Assembly (NCBI RefSeq): GCF_030317035.1
Contig: NZ_JASZYK010000004.1
Coordinates: 186,001-250,000 of the forward strand
DNA: 64,000 nucleotides
From: Variovorax sp. J22G73
GTDB taxonomy: Bacteria; Pseudomonadota; Gammaproteobacteria; Burkholderiales; Burkholderiaceae_C
Direction: 5' to 3'
How positions within the stretch are numbered: the stretch's first letter is position 1; each line of letters opens with the position of its first letter. The notes below the pieces were generated by a model. The model made no database searches and had not been told where the DNA came from. It saw nothing but the letters and a program-made list of their open reading frames with translations. This document shows, one piece after another, positions 1 to 6,850 of this stretch. A program made the position numbers and the translations under genes.

Positions 1-1
1 C

Positions 2-1618
2 AAGAACGCGGACGGCACGCAGGCAAAGACCCACATCACGCTGGGCGGAGCGAGCGCCGACGGCGCGGCGCCGCTGACCGCTCCGGTGAGGCTGGGCAAC
101 GTCGCCGACAGCAACCTGGCCGATGGCTCCAGGGACGCGGTCAACGGCGGCCAGCTGCATGCAACCAACCAGAACGTCGCCAACCTCGGCAACGACCTCA
201 GGAGCCTGAACGCGAGCATCAACGACGGCAAGTCCGGCCCGCTGCAGCGCACAGGCAACGCCGACGAGCTGGTGCTGGTGGGCAGGGACGGAAACGCCGC
301 CAACCCTGGCGCGGCGCAGCGCGTGACCAACGTGGCCGCCGGCACGAGCGATGGCGATGCCGTCAATCTCGGCCAGTTGAGGCAGGTGTCGGCCGCGGCG
401 GGCAACGCGCTCCAGTACGACGGTGCCGACAAGCGCGCGGCGACGCTGGGCGGGCCAGCCTCCACCGACGGCGGCAGGACGGGCGGCACCCGGCTCGGCA
501 ACATGGCGCAGGGCGCTGTCAACGACAGGTCGGCCGACGCCATCAACGGCGCGCAGCTCGCCGCCGCGAACACAGCGGTGTCGCGCGCACTGGGCGGCGG
601 CGCGAACCTGAACGAAGGCAAGGCACCGAGCTACAACGTGCAGGGCAACACCTATGACAACGTCGGCGGCGCACTGGGTTCGGTGAACGACAACCTGAGC
701 ACGGTCAACCACGCGATCAACGGCGGGGGCGGCATCAAGTACTTCCGCGCCAACTCCGCCCTGCCCGATGCCAACGCGAGCGGCACCGACGCCGTGGCGG
801 TGGGGCCGCAGGCGGTAGCCGGTGGCACTTCGTCCGTGGCCGTGGGTTCGGGCGCGCAGGCCGCATCGGCCAGCGGCACGGCCATCGGCTTCAAGGCGGT
901 GGTGCAGCAGACGGGCGGGGTTGCACTGGGCTCGGGCTCTGTGGCGTCTGCCGCTGCGGGCGTGGCCGGTCACATCCCGGCCGGCGCGAGCGCGCAGCAA
1001 GCTGCAGCAGTGCGAGCGACCACCGGCACGCAAGGCGCGGTGTCGGTGGGCGATGCAGGCAACGGGCAGTTCCGCCAGATCACCGGCGTGGCCGCGGGCA
1101 CGGCCGACAGCGATGCGGCCAACGTGGCGCAACTGAAGGCTTCAGCCAACGCAGTCAAGGCAGGAGCCGTGCAGTACGACACCTCGCCCGACGGCACGAC
1201 CGACTACGGGCAGATCACGATGGGCAACGGCCAAGCACCAGATGGCACGCGCATTTCGAACGTGGCGCCGGGCGCGCAGGGCAACGACGCGGTCAACGTA
1301 AACCAGCTCAACAGCGCCACGGCGGCGTCGATGAATTACACCGACGCGCGCGCGAACCAGCTCGGCAACGCGTTGCGCGATGTGGCGAAAAAGTCCTATG
1401 CGGGCACTGCGGCGGCGATGGCGCTCGAGAGCGCACCTTACGTGGCCGGCAAGGTCACGTATGCGGCCGGCCTGGGCCACTACCAGGGCCAGACGGCGGT
1501 CGGTGCGTCGCTGCGCAAGACGGCGGAGAACGGCCGTTGGAGCGTGACGGGCGGCGTCACGGCGACGTCGGCCGGAACTGCTGGCGTGCGTGCAGGTATC
1601 TCGGGTGTGTGGGATTGA
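2..1618 (+). CDS. Trimeric autotransporter adhesin (YadA/Hia type), 5'-truncated by the window edge
   Basis: The frame is open from the first bases, so the true start lies outside; 538 residues are visible. The protein is an outer-membrane adhesin of the type V c secretion family. It shows at least five neck-type motifs (DAVNGGQL, DAVNLGQL, DAINGAQL, DAANVAQL, DAVNVNQL), a head-like stretch rich in AVAVG/SVAVG repeats in its middle, and a C-terminal membrane anchor of roughly the last 75 residues that starts after a short coiled coil and ends in a Trp-Asp. Three chains are expected to build one 12-strand barrel. It is transcribed toward the prophage and convergent with tRNA-Ser in the pre-integration arrangement. 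The ligand cannot be told from sequence. Confidence 0.9.
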   Translation, partial: KNADGTQAKTHITLGGASADGAAPLTAPVRLGNVADSNLADGSRDAVNGGQLHATNQNVANLGNDLRSLNASINDGKSGPLQRTGNADELVLVGRDGNAANPGAAQRVTNVAAGTSDGDAVNLGQLRQVSAAAGNALQYDGADKRAATLGGPASTDGGRTGGTRLGNMAQGAVNDRSADAINGAQLAAANTAVSRALGGGANLNEGKAPSYNVQGNTYDNVGGALGSVNDNLSTVNHAINGGGGIKYFRANSALPDANASGTDAVAVGPQAVAGGTSSVAVGSGAQAASASGTAIGFKAVVQQTGGVALGSGSVASAAAGVAGHIPAGASAQQAAAVRATTGTQGAVSVGDAGNGQFRQITGVAAGTADSDAANVAQLKASANAVKAGAVQYDTSPDGTTDYGQITMGNGQAPDGTRISNVAPGAQGNDAVNVNQLNSATAASMNYTDARANQLGNALRDVAKKSYAGTAAAMALESAPYVAGKVTYAAGLGHYQGQTAVGASLRKTAENGRWSVTGGVTATSAGTAGVRAGISGVWD

Positions 1619-1679
1619 CGGGGCGCTCGGAGATCGACGCAGCCGGAGGACTGATGCGCGGCGGGTAACCGCCCAATGA

Positions 1680-1714
1680 AAAAGTCCCGACGCAGGTACT
1701 GCGCGGGACTTCCA
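1680..1714 (-). terminator. Original tRNA-Ser terminator, displaced to the far side of the prophage
   Basis: On the minus strand a stem with arms AGTCCCGCGCAG / CTGCG.CGGGACT is followed by a T run. It is a diverged copy of the hairpin at 40910-40940, which stands directly behind the intact tRNA-Ser. Before integration this hairpin would have ended the tRNA-Ser transcript. It may also serve the convergent adhesin gene. Confidence 0.75.
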
Positions 1715-1734
1715 AAAACTGCCAAAGATCAAAT

Positions 1735-1748
1735 CTGGCGGAGAGTGT
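1735..1748. other. attL: attL of the prophage (copy of the tRNA-Ser 3' end)
   Basis: CTGGCGGAGAGTGT is identical to 40963-40976, which covers the CCA end and acceptor/T-arm 3' side of tRNA-Ser(UGA). The similarity extends to the left as a degenerate 68-bp repeat (56 of 68 identical by hand count, 1681-1748 against 40909-40976). This is the expected footprint of integration into a tRNA 3' end. Confidence 0.8.
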
Positions 1749-1962
1749 AAGAGCAGAAAACGTTATTGCGACAACAACTTAGTCATCAGATACCACGACC
1801 GATGCCATAGAAGCATGATCGCTAGTCGCCAGTTGTTGGGCTGAACCTGATGATAAAGCAATCGTAAACGAGGCGTTACACCTGCCCATTTCATGCGGCG
1901 GGGTGGCCCCGCGTGTAGAGCCTTGGCCGTACTCTTCGTACCGAAGCGTCGAGCCACAAACG

Positions 1963-1983
1963 AAAAAGCCGCCCGGAGGCGGC
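1963..1983 (-). terminator. Rho-independent terminator of the pilin gene
   Basis: On the minus strand GCCGCC-TCCG-GGCGGC is followed by five Ts. It lies about 20 bases past the pilin stop codon. Confidence 0.8.
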
Positions 1984-2003
1984 CGCGTAAGGCAAGCGGG
2001 TGC

Positions 2004-2513
2004 TTAAGAGCCGGTCGTGCCCGTGGTGCCGGTCGTACCGGTCGTGCCACCAGCCGCGGGCTGGCAGTTAGCAGGCGAGAGCTTCGGAGCGGCGGTGCTG
2101 TCGCACGTCCACGTGCCGGCCACGCCAGTCGTAGCGTTGTCAGTGGTACGGGTCCACGTAACGGCCTTGCCTTGAACTTGAGCATTGCCAATCAGGGCAC
2201 AAGAAATCGTGGCGGCGCCAGTGGCTGCCACGTTCACCGTGTAAGTGCAACGCTGGGTCGGGCCTGCTTGCAGCCCGATATCCACAGCTGAAGTCGTAGC
2301 GGCCTTCGTTGCGTCTTCACCCAGCTTGGCTTCGACATTAACCTTGCCGGGGGTGATTTCGGCCAAGCCAGCAGCGACTTGCGACTTTGCGATGTAGTCT
2401 TGGTAAGCCGGCAGAGCCACAGCTGCCAAGATGCCAATGATCGCGACGACGATCATCAATTCGATAAGCGTGAAGCCAGCTTGAGCGCGGCGGGCGAGAG
2501 TGCGACGGTTCAT
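2004..2513 (-). CDS. Type IV major-pilin-like protein (PilA family), prophage cargo
   Basis: The 169-residue prepilin has a 13-residue basic leader ending in Gly, then mature FTLIELM with the conserved Glu5 and the hydrophobic helix to about residue 43, as in type IVa pilins cut and methylated by PilD. Cys89, 105, 137 and 150 are present; 137/150 would close the C-terminal D-loop. After Cys150 there is an unusual tail of GTT repeats (residues 155-169), encoded by a 9-bp DNA repeat. The start has GAGGA six bases upstream. The gene has its own sigma-54 promoter and terminator, so it is a self-contained unit. It lies about 250 bp inside attL. No pilus assembly genes are nearby, so it would depend on the host machine. 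Confidence 0.9.
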   Translation of the reverse strand: MNRRTLARRAQAGFTLIELMIVVAIIGILAAVALPAYQDYIAKSQVAAGLAEITPGKVNVEAKLGEDATKAATTSAVDIGLQAGPTQRCTYTVNVAATGAATISCALIGNAQVQGKAVTWTRTTDNATTGVAGTWTCDSTAAPKLSPANCQPAAGGTTGTTGTTGTTGS

Positions 2514-2573
2514 GGAAATTCCTCGGTTAGGGTTTGAGTCACCGAGGGAGGCCCCCGGAGCGCATCCCTAACC

Positions 2574-2588
2574 GCAGGTCGCGTGCCA
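2574..2588 (-). promoter_or_regulatory. Sigma-54 (-24/-12) promoter of the pilin gene
   Basis: The minus strand reads TGGCACGCGACCTGC. It matches the consensus TGGCACG-N4-TTGC at every fixed position except one (C for the first T of TTGC). It is 61 bases upstream of the pilin start. RpoN/PilR control is typical for pilA in proteobacteria. Confidence 0.8.
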
Positions 2589-2722
2589 CCCTCACGCAAC
2601 GCAGCCAACTGTAAAAAAGTGTGCACTTTGTCGCAAAAACACCTGGACGTGACGACGAAAGACGGCAGTCGAGAGACAATTTACGTCAGTCAGTAACAAA
2701 ATTGTCAGTTTGAAGCAACGCA

Positions 2723-3304
2723 TCAGCTGACAAGCTCAGTTCCGACGGCGGAACAAAGATAAGCGCGGGTGGCAGCTTCGGGAATGGTCGTTCCCCAGCA
2801 AGCGATAGGCTCTTCGATGCATCGGGCCACCCATCCGTCAACCTGCTTCTTGACACCGTCAAACGAGGATCCGGCTTTCAGCGTGTGAAGCTGCATGCCC
2901 TTAATCTGCATGAGCGAGTTGGCAAGTGAAAGATCGAAGCTGTATGCCGGAACCTTTCGCTGCCCGTAACCGGGCTCATAAAGCACGGGACCCGCATCAG
3001 TTAACTCAACTGGCATGCCTTGAACTTTCGCAACCCAGTAGTCAAGCTGTGGCCCTGAAAGTTCGGAGACTCGCAGCGAGGACCTTGCGGCCTCGGCAGG
3101 CATTAAGTCAGCAACAAGCTGGTCAATGCTTATTGAAAAAAATCTAGCGAGTGCCAACAGATCCGACGCCGCAGGCTCGCCATCACCAGCCTCCCAACGG
3201 ATTAGAGTTCGGGGAGAAATCCCGATTGCGGCGCCAAGCTGAGCTTGAGTTAGCAGTCGTTCAGTTCGAAGCTTGCGAAGATTCGGAATGCGTGAGGTTG
3301 TCAT
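2723..3304 (-). CDS. HTH (XRE) regulator fused to a DUF2591/NinX-like phage domain
   Basis: This 193-residue protein has two parts. Residues about 8-65 are a Cro/CI-type helix-turn-helix (LTQAQLGAAIGISPRTLIRWE). Residues about 77-190 look like the DUF2591 (NinX-like) phage family, judged from the opening LRVSELSGPQLDYWVAKVQG and the end with AATRAYLCSAVGTELV. DUF2591 proteins are usually stand-alone and of unknown function. The fusion suggests a DNA-binding role, but that is inference. It stands alone between the pilin and the methyltransferase-like gene, on the same strand. The HTH call is safe; the DUF2591 call is from memory of the family pattern. Confidence 0.75.
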   Translation of the reverse strand: MTTSRIPNLRKLRTERLLTQAQLGAAIGISPRTLIRWEAGDGEPAASDLLALARFFSISIDQLVADLMPAEAARSSLRVSELSGPQLDYWVAKVQGMPVELTDAGPVLYEPGYGQRKVPAYSFDLSLANSLMQIKGMQLHTLKAGSSFDGVKKQVDGWVARCIEEPIACWGTTIPEAATRAYLCSAVGTELVS

Positions 3305-3349
3305 ATTTCAGGGATACAGCGTGAGATTCAATAGAGGCACCAACAGCAC

Positions 3350-4585
3350 TCAAGACTCTCGAACTGGTTTTTTCGGCACGCGATAAAACGGATTTAAAGC
3401 TTGCGCCGCGCGGGCAAAACAACCGTTTTCATCGATCCATCTTGAGTATTCCCTGTAAACGGGGTCTCGCATCATATGCCGCTCCTCAGTTTTTGCTCGA
3501 GTAAAATAAATCGCATTGACGAAAATCAACGCCAAGCAATGGAAAATGGCCTGCTTAACTCCCAAAGCAGGAATAAACGGGACCGAGATCAACCACCACG
3601 AAATATTCTTTGACAGATACGCTGGATGCTTAAAGTATCTAAATGGGCCACTAGTTATGACGCCTCGATTTGTCAGATTGCTAAACCTCAATCCAAATAC
3701 AATCGTCGCCCATGCATAAATAGTCGAGAAAAATAAAATCGCGACCGCCCAAACATTAAAAACTAGCCCTCCATGTGTAAGCCAATCATGCCATTCATAC
3801 TTCGACTGATACGCGGTTAGACCTGCGGCAGCGACTATCTTGTGAAACGGCGCGTAGCACATGAGGGCCGAGACCCAGCCTAACAATGTAGTTTCTGTTG
3901 AACGAACATTCGCACCTACCGCCTTGGAAGTTGTCATGTATCCAAGTGTGCCGAATATCGTATCAATCAGATAGAGCACTGCAAACCACGTTACAAACCA
4001 AGTTGGCTCCGCTCCTCTGGCCTCGGCGTTATCAGCTCGTACCAGCCACGTGTAAGCTGCATGAGCCATCAGTGGAAGGAAGAATGCCTTAATTACATGA
4101 ACTCTGATTGCTAACCACGGCACTGTGGAGCCAGGCCGCCTCGACAAAAATCGGAACAGTTCTCCAATCGATTCTCGCCCAACGTCTGTCTTACTGAAAA
4201 AATAAGCGACGAAAAAAATTGGCATCGCATAAAACCATGAAATCAGAACCTCAAAGAATCCGCTTATAAACTGTGCCGCTGTCGCTTGCATTGCACATAA
4301 GATTGAAAGCCAAATGATGGCTGCCGCCATAAAATTTTCAAACTTAAGTCGAATTTCATTGCGACTTGGAATCAAGTAAAGATCACGGAATCGACTTGCG
4401 GAATTCCGTCGCAACTCGGCGGCCCACATTGGGGCGGCAGTTGAACCCAGCAAAATAGCCAACCCGACGCCAGGACTTAATTTCAACGCTGACACGAGAG
4501 AAAATCCCAGCCCCAATCCGACGCACCCAAGGATGCCGGTAATTGCTGGGACTGACGATTTTGGAAGGATTGCAGACGCATCCAT
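3350..4585 (-). CDS. Polytopic membrane protein with C-terminal ICMT/PEMT-like methyltransferase domain
   Basis: The protein has 411 residues and many hydrophobic segments (first ones at about residues 12-55, then spread to about 350). The last third has the isoprenylcysteine/phospholipid methyltransferase pattern: GVITSGPFRYFKHPAYLS, then a hydrophobic stretch, then RAKTEERHMMRDPVYREYSRW. Members methylate lipid-linked or small membrane substrates with S-adenosylmethionine; the substrate here is unknown. The gene is visibly AT-richer than its neighbours, so it was probably acquired. It lies beyond the lysis cassette, a usual place for cargo genes, and is preceded by a short AT-rich gap after Rz1. 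Confidence 0.7.
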   Translation of the reverse strand: MDASAILPKSSVPAITGILGCVGLGLGFSLVSALKLSPGVGLAILLGSTAAPMWAAELRRNSASRFRDLYLIPSRNEIRLKFENFMAAAIIWLSILCAMQATAAQFISGFFEVLISWFYAMPIFFVAYFFSKTDVGRESIGELFRFLSRRPGSTVPWLAIRVHVIKAFFLPLMAHAAYTWLVRADNAEARGAEPTWFVTWFAVLYLIDTIFGTLGYMTTSKAVGANVRSTETTLLGWVSALMCYAPFHKIVAAAGLTAYQSKYEWHDWLTHGGLVFNVWAVAILFFSTIYAWATIVFGLRFSNLTNRGVITSGPFRYFKHPAYLSKNISWWLISVPFIPALGVKQAIFHCLALIFVNAIYFTRAKTEERHMMRDPVYREYSRWIDENGCFARAAQALNPFYRVPKKPVRES

Positions 4586-4645
4586 ACTTTATTGACTGTA
4601 AAAATCTTGAAATTTTACGCAACTTGAAACACCGCGGCACCTAAA

Positions 4646-4921
4646 TTAGCGTCCTAGGGTTCCCACACACTGGCCCAGCGCAGCCCGTAGCTCGCTTTCA
4701 TAGCCCTCCCGAAGTTCAATCTCGGCCAGCGCCGATGCGCTGAAGCGGTCGAGGTCTACGCCAGGTGCAAGCGCTTCGGTCGGCATCGCCGGCCGCGCTG
4801 GCGTGTCAACGCGGCATTCCACCGGGACCGGCACCTTCACCTCGCGCACGGGAGCAACCCCACATGCCGCAAGCAGCCCGCCAAGGGCCAGGACGCCCGC
4901 CAGGAGCGCGCAACGCTTCAT
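4646..4921 (-). CDS. Rz1: Outer-membrane spanin lipoprotein (Rz1-like)
   Basis: This 91-residue protein starts with a lipoprotein signal (MKRCALLAG..., lipobox LLAAC with Cys20). A proline-containing, extended middle follows. It would be anchored in the outer membrane and pair with Rz across the periplasm to fuse membranes at lysis. Its ATG overlaps the Rz stop by 4 bases (ATGA). In lambda Rz1 lies wholly inside Rz; here it is only tail-overlapped. Confidence 0.85.
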   Translation of the reverse strand: MKRCALLAGVLALGGLLAACGVAPVREVKVPVPVECRVDTPARPAMPTEALAPGVDLDRFSASALAEIELREGYESELRAALGQCVGTLGR

Positions 4922-5271
4922 GGCTGCGCCCTCCCCCTCAGCCACGCATCGACGCGCACCTGCGCGCTCGCGCAGGCATCCCCGGGCACCGCCGCCGGCG
5001 TGCTCAAGACCGTTTGAGCGGTTTTCTGCCGCGCGGTCGCGGCATCGCGCGCGATGGCCTGCGCTTTCTTCGCCTCGGCGCCGCGCTTGTCGGCCAGTTC
5101 GCGAAGCTCGTCGGTCGCATCGCTGCAGGCCGAGGCCACGGCCCGCGCGTCGTCGCGCTGCAGGATCGTAATGGCCGCCTTTTCTCGCACGCCTACCCAT
5201 GCCCAACCGAGCGCGGCATTGCCCGCCACGCTCAGCCCGAGCGACACCAACAGGACTTGCATCAAGCTCAT
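4918..5271 (-). CDS. Rz: Inner-membrane spanin (Rz-like)
   Basis: This 117-residue protein has an N-terminal transmembrane segment (residues about 4-26) followed by a long charged helix (about 30-85), the classical i-spanin build. It is the last-but-one gene of the lysis cassette and overlaps both the endolysin stop and the Rz1 start by 4 bases. It acts with Rz1 in the final outer-membrane step of lysis. Confidence 0.85.
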   Translation of the reverse strand: MSLMQVLLVSLGLSVAGNAALGWAWVGVREKAAITILQRDDARAVASACSDATDELRELADKRGAEAKKAQAIARDAATARQKTAQTVLSTPAAVPGDACASAQVRVDAWLRGRAQP

Positions 5272-5852
5272 TTGCTCAGCACCTTGTACGCGCGCGCCGT
5301 GGCTGCCTTGCGCTCAACCAGCTTCAGCCGCGCCTTGCCGTTGATGCGACCCGTGATGTCGTAGACATCGCCGCGCTCGGCCGCCGGCAGGCAGTCTTTG
5401 AACTGGGCGAACACCCAGCACGCCGACAGCGCCGCATGCAGGGGCTGCAGCAGCAGTTCTGGCTTGTCGCGGTAGTTCACACCCATGGCTTTTCCCGCGG
5501 CCACGTAGGCGTCTTCCCAGGTCAGCTGAATCAGGCCCCGGCCGTGGAAGCCCTTGTAGCGAAGCGCGCTCAGCGCGCGCGGGTTGCGCAGGTAGTCCTC
5601 GGCACGATAGCCGCCCTGCACAAACAGGCTCGGGAAGACTTCGCGCAAGCGCGCGGCCGTCGTGTAGTAGAGCCCTTCCTCGACCTTGTCCAAGGTGTCG
5701 GACTCGATCACGAGCTGGCCGAGGAACGCGGCCACCGCGTTATCGGAGTGGATGCGAAAGCGGTTCATGCCGTCCGCCAGGTGCAGCACGTAGCGCTCGG
5801 CGTTGGCGCGCGTGGCGCCGGTGCAGTTGATGAGGGTCTGGGTGTCGATCAT
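5268..5852 (-). CDS. Endolysin, glycoside hydrolase family 19 type
   Basis: This 194-residue enzyme is expected to cut peptidoglycan. It shows the GH19 fold pattern: LVIESDTLDKVEEGLYY, with candidate catalytic Glu50 and a second Glu near 58-59, and the family motif GRGLIQLTW further on. There is no signal or SAR segment at the N-terminus, so it should need a holin to reach the wall. It overlaps the genes on both sides by 4 bases. Confidence 0.88.
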   Translation of the reverse strand: MIDTQTLINCTGATRANAERYVLHLADGMNRFRIHSDNAVAAFLGQLVIESDTLDKVEEGLYYTTAARLREVFPSLFVQGGYRAEDYLRNPRALSALRYKGFHGRGLIQLTWEDAYVAAGKAMGVNYRDKPELLLQPLHAALSACWVFAQFKDCLPAAERGDVYDITGRINGKARLKLVERKAATARAYKVLSK

Positions 5853-6238
5853 GGTTTCTTGAACTCCTTTGCGGTCCTTGCGGCTTGGTTGGCGGTCTGT
5901 GCGGCGCTCTGCGCAGTGCTCGCGGCTTCACCCGCCGTCTGCGCAGCGCTGGCCGCGGTGCCGGCCGCTTGGTTTACGCGGCCGGCAAGGGAAGTCAGGC
6001 GGTCGCCAAAGGCTTCGCGAAGCCGGTCGATTTCCGCCAGGTGGTCATCGCGCTGGCGCGTCATCTGCACCTCGGCATTGCGCGTGGCCCAGAAGTAGCC
6101 CGAGCCGAAGCCGCCGAGGAACAGGCTTCCGACGACGCCCACGGTTTCGAAAAGGCGGCGCCACTGGTGTGGCACGCGCATGCGCGGCTGCTCTTCGAGC
6201 GAAGCGCCGTCGGAATCGATGGGCGATTTACTGCGCAT
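5849..6238 (-). CDS. Single-span membrane protein with Ala-rich coiled coil, holin candidate
   Basis: This 129-residue protein has a basic/acidic N-terminus, one transmembrane segment at about 33-52 (VGVVGSLFLGGFGSGYFWA) and a long Ala/Gln-rich tail with heptad-like AAQTAGEAASTAQSAAQTA repeats that should form a coiled coil. It is placed directly before the endolysin with a 4-base overlap, where holins usually lie. I do not recognise the family; the holin role rests only on position and topology. Confidence 0.7.
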   Translation of the reverse strand: MRSKSPIDSDGASLEEQPRMRVPHQWRRLFETVGVVGSLFLGGFGSGYFWATRNAEVQMTRQRDDHLAEIDRLREAFGDRLTSLAGRVNQAAGTAASAAQTAGEAASTAQSAAQTANQAARTAKEFKKP

Positions 6239-6596
6239 GAATCTGCTCCTTCAGTTGGCGAAGTTGGTCGCGCAGCAGGCCCAGCTCTGTGGTCTGCGCA
6301 GTGAGGGTGTCGTTCATAGCCTTGAGCTGGCCGCGCATCTCCCAGACCTGCTGCAGCGCCTCATTGCGCTCGGCAGCGAACTTGTCGGCCCGCTCTTCGG
6401 CCTTCACGCGCGCTGCGCGCTCGCCTTCGAGCAGCGCCTGCCACGTGGCGAGCGCGGCAATCTGCCCGTCGCTGTCCGCGCGCTCCTTCGCTTCGGTCGG
6501 CTGCTGCGCGCGCCAAACCCTGTAACCGCCAGCAATCGACAACACCAGCGCCGCGAGCTGCGCGATGGGGTTGCCGGCGAGATCGCCCATGTCCAT
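6228..6596 (-). CDS. Small membrane-anchored coiled-coil protein, second holin or antiholin candidate
   Basis: This 122-residue protein has one hydrophobic segment near the N-terminus (about 10-28, PIAQLAALVLSIAGGYRVW) and then a long charged helix to the end. It overlaps the next gene by 11 bases. Paired single-span proteins before an endolysin suggest holin/antiholin functions, but the sequence alone does not prove it. Confidence 0.68.
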   Translation of the reverse strand: MDMGDLAGNPIAQLAALVLSIAGGYRVWRAQQPTEAKERADSDGQIAALATWQALLEGERAARVKAEERADKFAAERNEALQQVWEMRGQLKAMNDTLTAQTTELGLLRDQLRQLKEQIHAQ

Positions 6597-6616
6597 GAAG
6601 TGCCTCTTCTCTCTCG

Positions 6617-6850
6617 TTAGATTTCGACTTGCACGAAGGGCATCGAGGGCGCTTGGCCTTCGATCACGCCATCGCGCACAAAGACCTGATCGCCCACCGC
6701 GCCAGTGCCGCGGGCCGTGAGCACCCCGCCGCCCGGCAGCGCGAGCTGCGCCACCTCACCATCGATGGCGGTAATCGTTGCGATCTGCAGCGGGTAGCTC
6801 GGCAGCATCGCGATGAACGCGGCGTAGAAATTGGTCGAGGCCATGCTCAT
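6617..6850 (-). CDS. Small phage protein of unknown function
   Basis: This 77-residue protein starts with MSMASTNFYAAF; Met3 is a possible alternative start. The C-terminal two thirds look like a small beta barrel (alternating hydrophobic strands and glycines, GGGVLTARGTGAVGDQVFV). Its ATG overlaps the stop of the preceding tail gene by 4 bases, so it is co-translated with the tail module. Confidence 0.65.
   Translation of the reverse strand: MSMASTNFYAAFIAMLPSYPLQIATITAIDGEVAQLALPGGGVLTARGTGAVGDQVFVRDGVIEGQAPSMPFVQVEI

Noticed and set aside
4586..4645. Terminator between Rz1 and the methyltransferase-like gene.
   Set aside because: The dyad GTAAAAAT/AATTTTAC is imperfect and has no T run; nothing else is seen in the gap.
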